A DNA stretch of 64,000 nucleotides from Serinus canaria (Eukaryota > Chordata > Aves > Passeriformes > Fringillidae), in the NCBI RefSeq assembly GCF_022539315.1, contig NC_066343.1:38390706-38454705 (forward strand), given 5' to 3'. Position 1 is the stretch's first letter; every line of letters begins with the position of its first letter. The notes beneath the pieces are model-generated. The model saw only the letters and a list, made by a program, of their open reading frames with translations, did not search any database and had not been told where the DNA came from. The position numbers were made by a program, and so were the translations under genes. This document shows positions 14,086 through 26,859 of this stretch, piece by piece.

Positions 14086-14861
14086 GTAAGTGACAGCAGA
14101 ATTATTGCTAAGTGTCTGTTTAATACCAGCAAAATTCTATGATGCTTTATGATCCAGTCTCTGATTCTCAATTCTTTGCATTGGACAAGTTAAAACAACA
14201 TTTGACGCATTCTTAAACAGCAGGGTATAATTTATTACAATCCAATTACAAAAGCGTCACAAGAGAAAGGAATCAATTAGTTAGACTGGGAAGGCATAAA
14301 GGGCCACTGATAAGGAAGCCAAAAAGCCAAAAAGGAAAAGAAAAAACCTCCCAGGGTCAAATGCAGGAAGATCATACTTCTCCATGGAACTTACTTTTTC
14401 AGTTGACAAATGTTGGTAAATTGGGCAGAGCAGAAGGAGCACCTGCCTCTCTCTGGGTCTTGGGGCAGAGGCAGTGTGTGCCAACTCTCTGAGGCTGCCT
14501 GAAGGTAGAGCAGGCCCAGACTATTTCTGGAGAGGTATACTGACACTGATTTATGTCTGGTATGACAGACATGACAGTGAAGACAGATTCCTTGTCAAAA
14601 GGAGGTTCCTATGGAACAACACGTTCTGTGTAACCCTTTCCTGAAAGAGAGCTTGGGGATACAGTGTGTGCAATCAAAACAGAGCTGCAGGCAACACATG
14701 TAATCAGTGAAGGCATGTTGAGCACGGGCCAATCTCAGGAAAGCTGTAGGTGATATTTTTGCTGCATATAAATGGGGTTTGCCAGTGATAACTTGTGTCT
14801 TCAACCAATTTCCTGTTCAGAAATGTGTGCTCATAAATTGCTCAGGAATCATAAATTGTAC

Positions 14862-15338
14862 CTGAAACAGCACCTTCCTTCTCATGAAGAACCACTTAAA
14901 ATTATGGTTATGTGGACACAAACCCCCTAGTCTCTTCTCATATTTTGTGCTTTTCTGTTGCAATGAGAATGTGACTTCACTGTGCAAGATTTTCTGTAGC
15001 CAATGTAAGTCGTCCAAGCTGTGCTGAAAGCAATATATAACTGTGCCTTTTTCAAACCAATGAAGCATTGCTCGTGTTTTTCTAGAAAAACAGAGCTCCT
15101 CAGTTTGCTGCTGCAGCTGGCACATAAGCCTGGAAATGGAGAAGCAACTCATTGTGTGCATCCCCTCATCCAGACACGCCTCAAAAAGGTGACTGAAGAA
15201 AAGATTCCAAGGTGCATCAGAAAGCTTCTGCGCTAGCAAACACTGTAAATGCTTTTCCCCATCCTTTGCATCTGCTTGTTTTTCTCTTACTGATGTGAAC
15301 CTTTGCGGTATTTCTAAATATCCAAACACTCTGCAGCT
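14862..15338 (-). other. Exon-like open reading block of 159 codons, unrecognised
   Basis: The minus strand is open for exactly 159 codons between an acceptor-like site (ctttgtctctgttacttag) and a good donor (GTTTCAG|gtacaa). The frame continues past the donor to a stop at 14,817. Inner acceptor-like sites occur at about 15,190 and at 15,130 (cttctccatttccag). The peptide has Gln- and His-containing stretches (CQLQQQTEELCFSRK). It lies between candidate exons 4 and 5 of the minus-strand gene, but its start and end phases fit neither, so it is either a separate transcript, a decayed exon or chance. Open stretches of this length are expected occasionally in 64 kb of this composition. No protein family is recognised. 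Confidence 0.25.
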
Positions 15339-18300
15339 CTAAGTAACAGAGACAAAGCATCCGATTGTTCAGCTCAATGGCACGAGACCATTGCTCAGTT
15401 ATCGGTGATGGAGTTTTCAAGAAAGACATCTCTCAATAACATGTCAACAGGGCAGCGTCTTTTCTGCAGGGTGTAATTTGAAAGTCTTTGGCTTGCTGAT
15501 GTCCTAGGCACAGAAAACCTTCATAATAAAGCTCGTTCTTGGTTAGTATTTCACACAGTACTATTGGAAAAGGGTATAACACAAACCGGAAAAGACCAAA
15601 ATTCAGAGGAAATCAGGTGCAATCAGATGACTCAACAAAAGATAGAAAACGTTAGTCAAGCTTATGTTCAGCTTCTTACTGAGACTGAGACTGAGTTGAA
15701 AATTACTTTCAACTTTCAAGTAATATCTTTCATAAACTTGACTGTTAAACATCTTTAAGTTCTCTAAAATATATTCTCAGGTGTAGCCCAAAAATTAAAG
15801 TTATTCTTTTTAGGCTGGTTTCCTGTGAGTGTGTTGTTCAGACAATCACATTATTTGAGTGAACATGCATAAATACACATTTAGAAAGTATGGGAATGAG
15901 TAAAGGAGGTAGAATTTACTAGTGCCCCAAGGTGATGAACCTTTCAGAGCTGCTTCTTGGAAGCTCATCTTGAGGGCACAAAGTCAGAAGAAAGTTCCCC
16001 ATGGTAATTATTTTCATTTTTTTGGTAAAATCAAAACTAGAAGAGCTTATTTTATTTTGAGTATGGTGCATGATGCAACTACTTGAACCAAAACCACACA
16101 AAGATTAAATATATCCTTCATTCTTCCAGGGTTACCTTCTAACTTCTGTTTTTGTCACATGGTACATCCGAGTCTCCTCTTTAGGGCCTACTTGTCAACT
16201 CCCACTCTCCAGCTATGTTGGTGGAAATGGAAAGGTGGTGTAAAAATAATAGGTTCTTCAGCAGACTCTGGTATATGAGACAAAATGAATACTATGTTCA
16301 TGGTCAAATTCTGAATTCTTTAGCATCTCTACCTTCAACACCATTTATGTGCTCATGATTGATATAAGATAAAGTGGACTGCTTTGGAAACTCTAGCAGC
16401 AAACACACCAATTTCTGGGGCAGTTTTGGTTCTCTAGAATAACTATAAAAATGATACAACAACATGATCGTTGTGCAAATTACAAAGGTAACATATGGGT
16501 ATGAGAAACCAAAGACAATAATTAGATGTGACAATGTCCAACACTTCTGTGACTTGTACAGAGATTATAAGGATTGGATATCCATTTTCATGTTGCCTTT
16601 GACAGTAGAAAACCTAGACTATTTGAACTTTCATCCTAGAGAAAAAGTCATGAAATCAGACAGAATTTCAGGTCAGTTTTCCTGTTCCACAAGTTTGCCA
16701 AAGGGAAAAGACCTCTTCAGAATTCTACATAATTAAGAGGTACTGTCCCAAAATCCTTTGCTGAAAGGGCTACAAGTCTTAGAATCCCCTGAAGTGAATA
16801 AAGATGTATAAAAGACAAAAGCTCTCTAACATAGACATGTCACATCTCCGTAGTAGTAATTACATCATTAGAAGTAATTGCAGATTGATGGAGCCTTACT
16901 TACTTAACAGAGAAAGAATCTCTGCTAAAGACCTGTTAAGATTCTAGTATTGCCTTATATCATCGAAAGAATCTTATTTCAAAATGTTTCTACTCATACC
17001 TTGCTCTGAAACTTAATGCTATGCATCTTGGACTCTTCATAGGAATTCCATAATTTATATTCAAGCTAACAAAAAAATTCTGCAATTAGTTACAAGAGGA
17101 AAAAAAAGCCTTTAGGCAGTGTTGCTGGATTTTTTTTAAGACTTTAACAGAGAGAATGAATTTTCTATCTATTTAGAGAACATAAAAGTAAAATTGAGAT
17201 ACTGATTTTACTTCATTTAGTTATCAGCAGAATATTGCAATGCTGTCTTTTCTTTCTCACTTTCTTTTCTGTACTCTCCACATCACCCTGAAGTCACCTT
17301 TCCCTTCTCCTGTTCCTTCTTATGCTACTATTTCATGTTCTTTCCTTCATCAGTATCCCTCCCTACTTCTTTTCTTTTGGGGATTTTTTTTGTCATGGTG
17401 CCTCTGGCCTTTCTCTTTTGGTTTTTATTTTGGTTCTGTTATGTACTTTAATTTATTAACTTACTCTTTGTAAAAGACTGCCACGTGAGTAGGCAAATAA
17501 GTTTGTTTGGCTCCAGCCTCTGTCTCCTAGGGTTGGAAGGAGAGCTTGAGTGGATGAGACAGCTGCCATGGGGTCATGCCATATGGCTAGTGTGGCTTCC
17601 TTTGCCATCTTGAGAAATAAAACCCAAAGAGAGAAGGACCTTGAACAGATAGTTCTCATTCTGCCACAACGATCTTTGGAAAAGAGCCCTTCATTGACAA
17701 AGTTTCTGGGGAGGTTGCTCAAGAATGACTCCTGCCTTTGGTTGGCTGTTTTCCCTTTCGCGCTTTGTGAAACTCATGGCTAGGAGTAGCGACATCAATA
17801 CAGGAATGCCAGCTCATCTCCCCATTTTTCTCCTGAGGGTTTCCTGTGCTTTTGCCAGAACCTGACTCATTAATGATCCATTTGATAGGCAGCCCTAAAG
17901 CCAGAATCCCATGGAAATGCCACATATCTGATCGGCCGTCCTGCTCACTTGTATAAGGAGATCTTTAACAGTAACACTTTCCATTCCAAGACAGTCACTG
18001 CTTACCCTTAAAAACATGACTAAACAGGCCAGACATGGACCACCTTATTTTCCCAAGTAAATGGTCTAAAGTTAATGGAGCTACTGGTTTTCTGAGGCTT
18101 GCATCTCTTTCAGCCTAACACTCTGTGAGTGCTCGTTACGGCAGCGTACTCATGGGAGTACAGTCCACGAGCCCTCTCATCCACCTCAGACAATGCTCAG
18201 TTACCATTGCTCAAGAAAGCAAGCACAAGGCAAGTAGCTGCTGGTCAGGCATGCAGCAGGTCAGTTCTGAGTATGGTGTTTGTGCTCAAACAAAGGCATA

Positions 18301-20803
18301 AAATTGGGACCCAGTGAGGATAACATAATCTCTACCTACCCTGTGACAATTTCATTGCGGTGCTGTCAGGCAGTGTCCTAATAATTCCACAGAATGGAGC
18401 TGGCTCACTGAGAGTTCAGCCACAAAAGCCAAGATCATTCTGTGTAACCCCCACATCAGGTTAGCTGTGTGCTTCTGTGGAGACACACGCCTTCAGTGAA
18501 AATGGAACAGTAATGCTCATATTTCAACAAATTTCAGTTTAGATGTTGACTATGCATTTGTTTCCAAGGTAGCAAAAATCCCTCCTTCATTTTTGACTTC
18601 CTACTTGAGTTGCAGGTGCCCCCAGTGTTTCTGCTGTTCATAACTGAAACTTTGATTTAGCATTAGTGATAAGCCACAGGCTTTATGATTTGATAGATCC
18701 TGCACTGGTTAGGTTGTAATGTTTAGAATCTGGATAAGGTGCCAACCAGCTACGCAGACTGCAATTAATTTGAGTGCTCGGAAGGATTGTGAAGAACTGT
18801 GTGGCTCTTTCAGACCCAGCAGATTCGGGAGCAAGGAGGGCCTCAGGGATTTATCAATGAATCTAGAGTAGTTCAGCGCTCCTTGGTTAATAACATCTAA
18901 AATAAAATATCAGTTATCATCATTGTATTTACACAGTTACAAGTTAATTCAATCTGATTAGAAACATCACTGAAGAAACCACGTTTTACCTTTTTAAATG
19001 GTTACAGTGAAACCACCTCTCAAAGTGCCTATCTGGGGAGGGAAAAAAATAAAATTTAAAAAAAGCTAACCCTCAAATTAAATCAGTGGTTCAGATTTTT
19101 ATCTTGCTCCCCTGTTTGATTTGGGGAAGAAGGGAAGAGGGAGAAATGGTCTTCCTTCTCACTTTTCTTGCCATATATTAAATTCTAATATTTCTAGCTA
19201 CAAGTGGGACTAAATAAAACCAGGCACATATTATCTGTGGTTTTTAACATTAGATCAGCTGAAAACTGTCCTCCTTTACTAGGAAGTGCCTGTATTTGCC
19301 AACAATTCTTTGTGTCTGACTCATTTCCTTATTACCTCTCTCCCCTCTTCTGTTTTCCCTTAAGGGGTTGACTTTCCCCCACCTCAAACAAAAATAATTT
19401 CTTTGGCATATGAAGGTCAAGGACAGATTTCCTAATGTCTGCCTGCTTGCATGCCTATCTCCCTCTCCCTTTCTCTCCTTCTATCTGTCTTGTCCTCTAA
19501 GATATCTATCCTTGTAGGTTCCTGGAGCACATAAGATAGGCTTTGCTCCATATTAATCCTCTTTTTTTTTTTCTTTTGTAACAGAAGATGAACCCTGATG
19601 TGTGCCATTTAAGATTTCAACATTTAGTGATGTGACCAAGAAGTCTACCTGTGCTCTGCAAACCTGAGTCAGTAGTCATGCAGTAACATAAAGAAGTGCA
19701 TGTAACAGCAGGAAGGAATTAAGACCTCTATCAGCTCAAATTTTGAGTATCAAAGCACTCTTCCTCCTTTGTGAATAGTTCAAGGGGGCAAAAGAGACTT
19801 TAAGGACTAGTCTCTCTCAGCTCCAGCAATATACTATGACCAAGATAAAGGTAGCATGTCTATTTCTCTTTATAGTGATGGTGCCCAAATTTTGGAGGAT
19901 GCCTTGTACATTAAGTGGGTACTGAAAGGACTTAACACTACTCTTCTGCTGTCTGTTTCTTTTTGCACAGGAGACAACTACATAGCATATATAGTGCTAT
20001 ATGATATACAGATGGTGCAGCACAGAAGAAAAACAGCTGCAATATACACAGTGTACGCAAGCATGCTTTCAGTCTTGAGTTTTTATGATTTAACCAGGAA
20101 GGGAGCAAAGGTTGGAACACAAAAACTGCACCCTTACTGCTAGCTAAGGTAATAGATGCCAAGGCAATTAGTCAATCCAGACAAGGAAAAAGCCAAGGTT
20201 TTTAAGCAAGCAAGAAACCTTTAACATCTTCAAATCCCATTACTCTGGAGTGGCTTTTTGTTTCAATTCAGAGAGAATATTCACACTCTCCATTTGTGTT
20301 TTTATTTACTAAATGATCTACAGGTATGCTATAGATGTTGTTATGCTGTATCTAAAATTATGCTTTTTGCAGATTTCAAACTGATTTTTTTCTGGCACTG
20401 TGTGTCATGTCAGAAGTAAGTATTGTAGGTAAGTTGGTTTATCAGATCAGGATTGAAAGCAACACAGTTGTAGTGCATAAGAGTGACCAGGAAAGAACTC
20501 CGGAAATGTTATATCCTATAGGAGACCACTAAACTAAGAGCACATTTCATCTTTTGTAATCATGGCTCAAGTAGAAGAAAAAGCCCAGACCCAAATAATG
20601 ATTTGGGATATTCACCCTTAGATGTAGTAGTGGAGCCTGGCCTTCAGGGAGCACTAAACCTTCTTCCTGAAGGTCAGATGACCTCTCACTGCTTCAAACT
20701 GAGAATTAAAAATGGAAACATTGACCATCTTCAATCAAAATTGAACTCCTGGTGTGTAGGCGTTGAGACAGCTTAATGAAACACTTTTTCCGAACTCTGG
20801 CTT
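15339..20803. other. AT-rich sequence, nothing recognised
   Basis: Apart from the pyrimidine tract at 17,240 and poly-T runs near 19,560, I see no element or gene here. Exon-like splice pairs occur (for example 20,373-20,415 on the plus strand) but are too short to support. Confidence 0.5.
17240..17400 (+). repeat. Pyrimidine-rich low-complexity tract
   Basis: Plus-strand sequence is dominated by C and T with many ttct and tttc units. No gene signal is apparent; the short ORF across it reads as Phe/Leu/Ser-rich noise. Confidence 0.6.
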
Positions 20804-21186
20804 TGCTGATGCCTTGGGAGGCTGACCTGGAACAGAAACTAGACAGAGTTAAAGAAGTAGGTATTTATTTATTAAAAGGCCTCAGTGGATACACCTTGGG
20901 CAGCACAGGAGCCCGGCCAAGGCTACACCCAAGATGGACCCAAAATGGTCACAAAATGGATGACTGGTCACAGGGTCTCACTGTTATTAATTTTGGTCCA
21001 TTTACATGTTGGGGTTATTTGTCCAGTTATGACTTTAGGTTATGAAGTTCCACCCTCCTTGTTTTTCTCTCAACAATTCACTACTGTTTATGCTCTTGGG
21101 TCTGAAACTTGTATTGATTGTCCTTGGTCCCAGGCTAGAAAAGGAATTGTTTTGTCTACCTACCCTGTGAAGAGAGTTTACCAACA
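20804..21186 (-). mobile_element. Probable solo LTR of an endogenous retrovirus, minus orientation
   Basis: On the minus strand the segment begins TGTTGG and ends GCATCAGCA, fitting TG...CA LTR ends. It contains overlapping AATAAA polyadenylation signals near its 3' end (plus 20,864-20,873, read as tttatttatt), followed by a U5-like stretch of about 50 bases. The sequence around the poly(A) signal matches what I remember of a common passerine LTR, but I cannot name the family. No clear target-site duplication is seen and both ends are approximate. No internal retroviral sequence flanks it. Confidence 0.5.
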
Positions 21187-21888
21187 CTTGATATGAAGTG
21201 CAGAACTACACACTAAAGCAGCACAGAATCTGAAAAATACAAAAGCTGAAACTTAAGGCATCATTGCAAATACTACTGTCCATGACAGTTAGAGAACCAG
21301 TTGAAATGCTATGTAAACTTCACAGCATTTGTAGAAAGAGATACCGAAATTACAGACTGTAAGTCTTCTCATAACAATGTCAAATCTAAGAGTAATGCTT
21401 ATTCAGTTGGGAATTGTAAACATGACTACTATCAAAACATACCTCCTGTCAGTATTAAGCCATGCACAGTTTTATTTATTACTCCTAGAGGGTTATTCAC
21501 ACCATCAAATTTGGACATCTCACTTAGGTATGATTCAGAGGATCAACACTACATTCCTTAAAGTCAACAGAGAGAGATGTAGGCACTTCCCAGGCACAGG
21601 GTAATTCTGTGTAATTAGGTCAGATGCTTAATGCTACATAAAGTACATGGTTTGTGTGCTTCCTGCAATGGAATTGCTGGCTTTGCTAATTCTGTGATCG
21701 CTCTCCTGGATGGGATCTCCTTGGGTAGGCAAATATTGCCATTTCCTTTTCATGCCACCACAGACTCTGCCTGTCAAACCCCATCCTTTCATTTTTGCAT
21801 CTTACTCCTGTGGCCACTCTGCACTTTGCTCTCTCCCCATGGAAGTCATGAATTTCTGTGTGAAAGTGAGGGCTGTGGGGAGGATGGT

Positions 21889-21913
21889 GGGGGTGGGGGT
21901 GGCACAGGGAGGG
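21889..21913 (+). other. G-quadruplex-forming motif
   Basis: Four G runs (5, 5, 3 and 3 G) are separated by loops of 1, 7 and 1 bases, meeting the usual G3+N1-7 pattern. It lies 20 bases upstream of the tRNA-derived SINE. Whether it folds or acts in anything cannot be told. Confidence 0.6.
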
Positions 21914-21933
21914 CTGGACATCAGCATTAAATA

Positions 21934-22070
21934 CTGGGATTAGCTCAGCTGGTTAGACCACAGTGCTAATAACACCAGGGTTGTGGGTTCATCCCCACAT
22001 GGACCATTTCCTTAAGAGCTGGACTTGATGATCCTTGTGGGTCCCTCAGAATACTCTGTCATTCTGTGAT
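21934..22070 (+). mobile_element. tRNA-Ile-derived SINE with CR1-like tail (TguSINE1-like)
   Basis: The first ~73 bases resemble a tRNA-Ile: a Pol III A box (tagctcagctgg, 21,941-21,952), an anticodon-arm region containing ctaataac, and a B box (ggttcatcc, 21,986-21,994). The tail (gacttgatgatccttgtggg through tcattctgtgat) is the CR1-type 3' end, which would let CR1 reverse transcriptase mobilise it. This head-plus-tail layout is that of the SINE described from zebra finch. The B box has A where tRNAs have GA, and the acceptor stem does not pair well, so it is a retroposon and not a tRNA gene. A target duplication is not clear; a short attaa appears on both sides. Confidence 0.85.
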
Positions 22071-23383
22071 TAAGGCTGCAGACAGCCATGCACGGGTGTG
22101 GTGAATGTTGTGGGTACAAAGTGCAGCTGCTCTTAATACATCCTTCCGTCACCCTGACCAACTGCCTTGGCTTCTCCTGTTAGCTGCTTTGCTGTAGCTG
22201 AGATCTCTTGAAACCCTTTCTTGTGTGTTGATAAACTCTGCAGTAAAAGTTAGAGGAGAAATATATATCATTAAGGTCTAATTTATTCAATATATTAGCT
22301 GAATCAAATATCTCTATGTGACATGAAAGTAGGCTGCAGGCACAGCCTCTCTATGTCTTTTGAACGTTTTGGTAGCACAAACTCAAGAAAAGTTTGCTCC
22401 TCCACAGAAAGTTTGGACAAAAATGGCAAAGATGACTTTTGATGTCAAGAAAATCAACATCTCCACGGGTCAACTGTGATTATGTATCTTTATATAGACT
22501 GAAGAAAAAAGGTGAAGAAACAGACCATGAAATAGGCCATGTTTGGATTGCTCAGAATGCTGTAGGTCTGATTCTCAGAGATGTAGCTGAGAGCACCTGA
22601 AAGTGCACAAATGCTTAAAAGTATAATTACAAAAGCATAAACTGTCTGGCTATAGAAAGAACTTCAACTCTGAGAGGGTGGGAAAATTTAACCCTACACA
22701 TTGTAGACTGCTATTGTTTCAAAACTGTTAATATAGCTTCAGCAAAAGATATTGCCTGAGGCATGACCAATTTTAAATGCTGTATTTGCATTCACTATGT
22801 TTTAAAATAACAGTCTGGGTAAATTAGTCCCATTTGGACAACATCTGCTCTTTCTCAGCTCCTTGGATTCTGATGTAACAGAAATTAACGTGAATGGAAG
22901 ATTTTTAAGTTGCCTAAAAAAACCCAAACCCCAACATTTTACCCCGCTTTAAATAGGATATATGATAATGCTTTGCAAATGTAATTTTAGATTACAAAGG
23001 TTTAGAGGGTTTTCTTTTCTTATGACTATTGCACCATGTGGTCTGGATAAAAAACTGGCTTTGGTTACCAATAGTGTTAAACAGGAAAACAAAACTCCAC
23101 ATGACTCCAATGCTTGAAAATTATTTAGTCATGGCACACAATAAAATTTTACAATTCAATACATTATATTTTCTTAAACTGAGCTCACTTTCATCAAAGC
23201 AGTGGTAAAGCAGCAGCGCTGGAAGGAGTTTATGGGCATGGTGGGTCAAATGGCCCCACTTAGGTCAGGGCAGAGGTTGCCATGAAGTGGCAGCACTGCC
23301 CTAGGAGCTCTGGGAGCTGGTGGGGTCCCACAGCTCTTAAGTACTGACACATTCCCAGTACATCCTGCTGGGACATGGGAATG

Positions 23384-23409
23384 TGGCGGTGGCGGTGGTG
23401 GTGGTGGTG
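23384..23409. repeat. (GGC/GGT) microsatellite
   Basis: Eight GGN units, starting with two GGC and ending with GGT. The poly-Pro stretch in the minus-strand ORF at 23,246-23,500 comes from this repeat. Confidence 0.88.
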
Positions 23410-23943
23410 AGAGCTGTGTGATCCTGGAAGGACAAAGCAGTGGCAGAGAAACAGTTTGTGGAGGCCCTGAGGAGGCAGGTGAAGGGCCTGCTTCTGTCAT
23501 GTAGCTGTCTCATCCTTTGTTTCTTTGTCTTTAAGTATGACTAAACCTCTCCTTGCCTGCACAGCAGAGCAGAGCAGCACCTCTGTCCCTCCAGAATGTC
23601 ATGGACATGGACACAAGTTGGGTTTCTCTCTTGGAAACGAGTATTTTTGAAGGGTGTGGTACAGCCCATTCAAAGGCTCGGTGAACTCAAGTCACAAATA
23701 TCTCTGCAGAAATAAATGCCTGAGTTTCTCACTTCTTGGTTTTTGCCTTCATGATTCAGCAAATTCAGTACCAAGTATCAGCAATCATGATAACAGCTCT
23801 GGGACCTATCTTCTTGGCTTGAACTGGAAAAAAATCAGTGAAAGTTCAGACAGGCACAGACCAGATACAATGATTTGAGCATTATGAAATTTTGCAACCT
23901 TATTTGAAACAAAGAGTTCAGACTAAATGAAATATAAGAATAC

Positions 23944-24106
23944 CGGATCTTTCCTCATCTTCAAGATTAGTCTTGAAGTCTTTTGCACTCTCTCCCTGTG
24001 CATAGTTGCTTATTGTGTCATCATCTTGGCAAAAGTTAAACATGAAACCGGGATCATTTAGAGCAGAAGAAAGTTCTGCTTTTACATCCACAGACATGGA
24101 GTTCAT
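23944..24106 (-). CDS. Candidate coding exon 4 of an unrecognised minus-strand gene
   Basis: Fifty-four codons plus one base are open on the minus strand, beginning MNSMSVDVKAELSSALNDPG. The block contains an acidic run (CQDDDTISNYAQGES) and ends NLEDEERS. The start in phase 0 fits the phase-0 end of exon 3 (intron about 5.5 kb). Both splice sites are mediocre: the acceptor is tcctctgcaag and the donor is CCG|gtattc. If that donor is not used, the frame runs eight more codons to a TGA at about 23,918, so this could also be a terminal exon. The sequence upstream in the same frame (to 24,217) is hydrophobic and does not look coding. The composition resembles exon 3. No domain is recognised. Confidence 0.35.
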
Positions 24107-24789
24107 CTTGCAGAGGACTTGGACACACACCACATTGTGCATGTGTGTGCAGAGAACAGAGTGCCAGAAAAGGAAATAAAAATCACCAAGAAGTGCTGGG
24201 AGAGTACTTTTGCTCACAGAACTGATAATGCTAGATGATAGTCATTTTGGCTCTCCCTTCAAAGTCTCCAGCAACAGAAAATTGAAATGAAAACAGGAAA
24301 GACAAAGGAAGATGAAAGAGAGAAATTTTAATGATAGATTGAAAAATGATACACATGAAACAATTTAATCTATGACTGAAGACAAAATGATTGCCAAGTA
24401 GCCTTTTAGACAATCAATATGTCTCCCTGCCTTTTACACAAAGGCCAGTGATTAAAGTAACTCAGTCCAACTTAGATGCAATAAATTTTCTATTTCAGAG
24501 GAGATTAATAACTCCAGGACATGTATTTCCTGAAGAATTCAAATGGTTTTGCATGAATCTTAATTTCCATTAAGAAAACAAAGACACGAAAAGGAATCGA
24601 AATCTTATTTACAGAGATGAAAAATGGATCATGTGCATGAAGTTTTCAAAGCCCTGAACAGATAGAATGGAATCTTTCAGAAATTAAGTCAGACTTGCTA
24701 GCTGTAAAAACTGATGGAAAGAACTCAAAAGAATGGCAAACAACTGTGGAGAGAGAGCAGTGGGCAGAGAGAAAGTGCCTGTTAGGACC

Positions 24790-25180
24790 ACAGAATCATA
24801 GGGTGGTTTGATTTGTAAGGGACCATAAAAACCATTAGTTCCAACCCCCCTGTCCCTGCCCTGGACAGGGATGTCACTCACTAGATCAAATTGCTCAGGG
24901 TCTCATCCAGCCTGGCCTTGAACATTTCCAGAGGTGGGGCATCCATAACCTCTCTGGACAAACTGTTCCAGTGCTTCACCAGTCTCTGAGTAAAGAATTT
25001 CTTCCTAATATCTCATCTAAATCTGCCCTCTTTCTGTACAAAACCATTGTCCCTTGTCCTTTCACTATTTGCCCATATAAAAAGTCACTCTATCTCCTTT
25101 TCTAAGCCCACTTAAGGTACTAGAAGGCTGCTGAAAGGTCTCTCCAGAGCACTCTCTTCTCCAGGCTGAACAGCCTAATT
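24790..25180 (-). mobile_element. CR1 LINE, 5'-truncated 3' end
   Basis: Reading the minus strand, the block ends with the typical CR1 terminus (ccctatgattctgtgg). It contains the conserved 3' UTR phrases for the lone-amplification region (reverse of catccagcctggccttgaacatttcc and tcttcctaatatctcatct, each given here in plus orientation and split). Only about 390 bases of an element that is about 4.5 kb when complete remain. No ORF2 coding is left. Confidence 0.92.
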
Positions 25181-26794
25181 TTTGAAGTGCTTTTGTGATC
25201 TCACTACGATCACTTCAGATATGATCCATGTTTGAGTCTTGCACTAAGTTTCTTTAAAGACAATTTTTAAATAGTCCAAAAGCCATTTCAACTCATAAGG
25301 AAATTAATAATTTTTAGTAAATTCTAAGAAAATTCATTTTTACCTAAACACAATGTCTGGTGTTTCTGAGCCTGATCCATAGAAATTCACATAATAATAG
25401 AAATCATTCTCTCTCCTTTGAGCAGGAAGCTTGATACAGCCATAGGTATGGTAGATCCATAGTTTACTCCCTTAAGACTAGTGATTGTAGATTGGCAGTT
25501 GGACGCTTGAACAAACTGTGAGACCAAAAAGAGGTTTTCTTTTTTTTCATTCTTGGTTATATAGAAATGAAATAATACAAACCCTGCCAGCAGCAAACAC
25601 TTAAGCCTCTGTGTACAAATATTGGGCAAGTAGGTAACATATTTTTGACTTGTCAGGTTGTTTAAATTTCTAAAAGAAGTAATTTGGAAAATGGAAAATA
25701 TATTAACAGAAGTCATCTATTCCACAATATGTGCCAAAAGCCTTTTTAAATATAGAGCTGAAACTGTTTTTCTTTAATCTCATTAGTTTTCTGTCTTCTT
25801 TACTCTTTCCTTCCTCTGCTTTCTTCTGAAAATTGCAGAATTATCACCTGTTGTCATCTTCATGTGTGTTCATACTTGTTTGAATTTGAGTCAAACATTA
25901 GTCTGTAATTTAATTGAAGGCTATAAGGTTTATGTTGGGCTGAGTGCTAAGCAGCTGCAAGTTGTGCCTGTGGCCTTGAATAAGAAAAAAAGAAAAAAAA
26001 GGGGGCAGCATTTCAAGTGAATGTGAAGCTTTTTTTGTGAAATAAAGTTGATGATGAAGGAGAAAGTTAATGCTCTTCAACTTTAAAAAACCCTGTGTTA
26101 TATATGGGAGGGCTTTGTCCACCTTGGTTTCTCCCTACAAACTAGTTACTGAAAAGTGCTGAATTTTTAATGTGCTCTGTTTACAGACAGTCAGGAAGCC
26201 AATATGTTAAAAAAACTTCCACAACTACTTATTCACAGACTACAAATCATGTATTTGATGAACTAGAAATATAATACTGATCACCATGCAAGTTTATTAT
26301 CTGTCTTGTCTTTTAAAGTGTCGCAATGATAATTAATGATAATTTAATCCATCTCATAGTACAGATTCTGTTTGCATTCTTTATTGGTACACTCTAAAAA
26401 CCAGAATTGTTTACCGGATCAGCAACTGAATATAACTGATCATGTTGCTGTGGCAAATACAGATAGATAAATAAGTCTTAGATTTAATATTTCAGTTCCT
26501 CAGTAATTCACGTTGCAGAACACAAAATCCTACTAGATTTTTGCTTTCAGTTGTGTTTAGGATCTTAGTTGTAAAGAACAGTAAGATTATTCTTCCATAA
26601 AGGACTGGGAGTGTTGTCCCACTATGAAGGAAGGGAAGAATTCTCACTGAAAATTCAGTTTTTCAATGTCATAAGCGTATAGCTACTCTACCATGAGTGC
26701 TGCTCCCAAGGCCCTTTCAGTTCTCAACAGAAGCACCCTAAGAAAGCTTTCCAGAACAGTGCTCAAATAGAATATCTGGAAATTTCTATTACAC

Positions 26795-26859
26795 TATAGT
26801 AGTGCTATAATAGGGTCTGTTGGGTGATATAGTAGTGCTATAGTAGTGTCTGTTGGGTG
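26795..26859. repeat. Two-copy tandem duplication, 33-base period
   Basis: Two 32-base copies beginning tatagtagtgctata differ at two positions and end tctgttgggtg. Confidence 0.85.

Noticed and set aside
17456..17722. A minus-strand exon of 88 codons
   Set aside because: No usable splice donor or acceptor in the right place and no recognisable family.
21934..22006. A tRNA-Ile gene
   Set aside because: The acceptor stem does not pair, the B box is degenerate, and the sequence runs directly into a CR1-like tail, so it is a SINE head.
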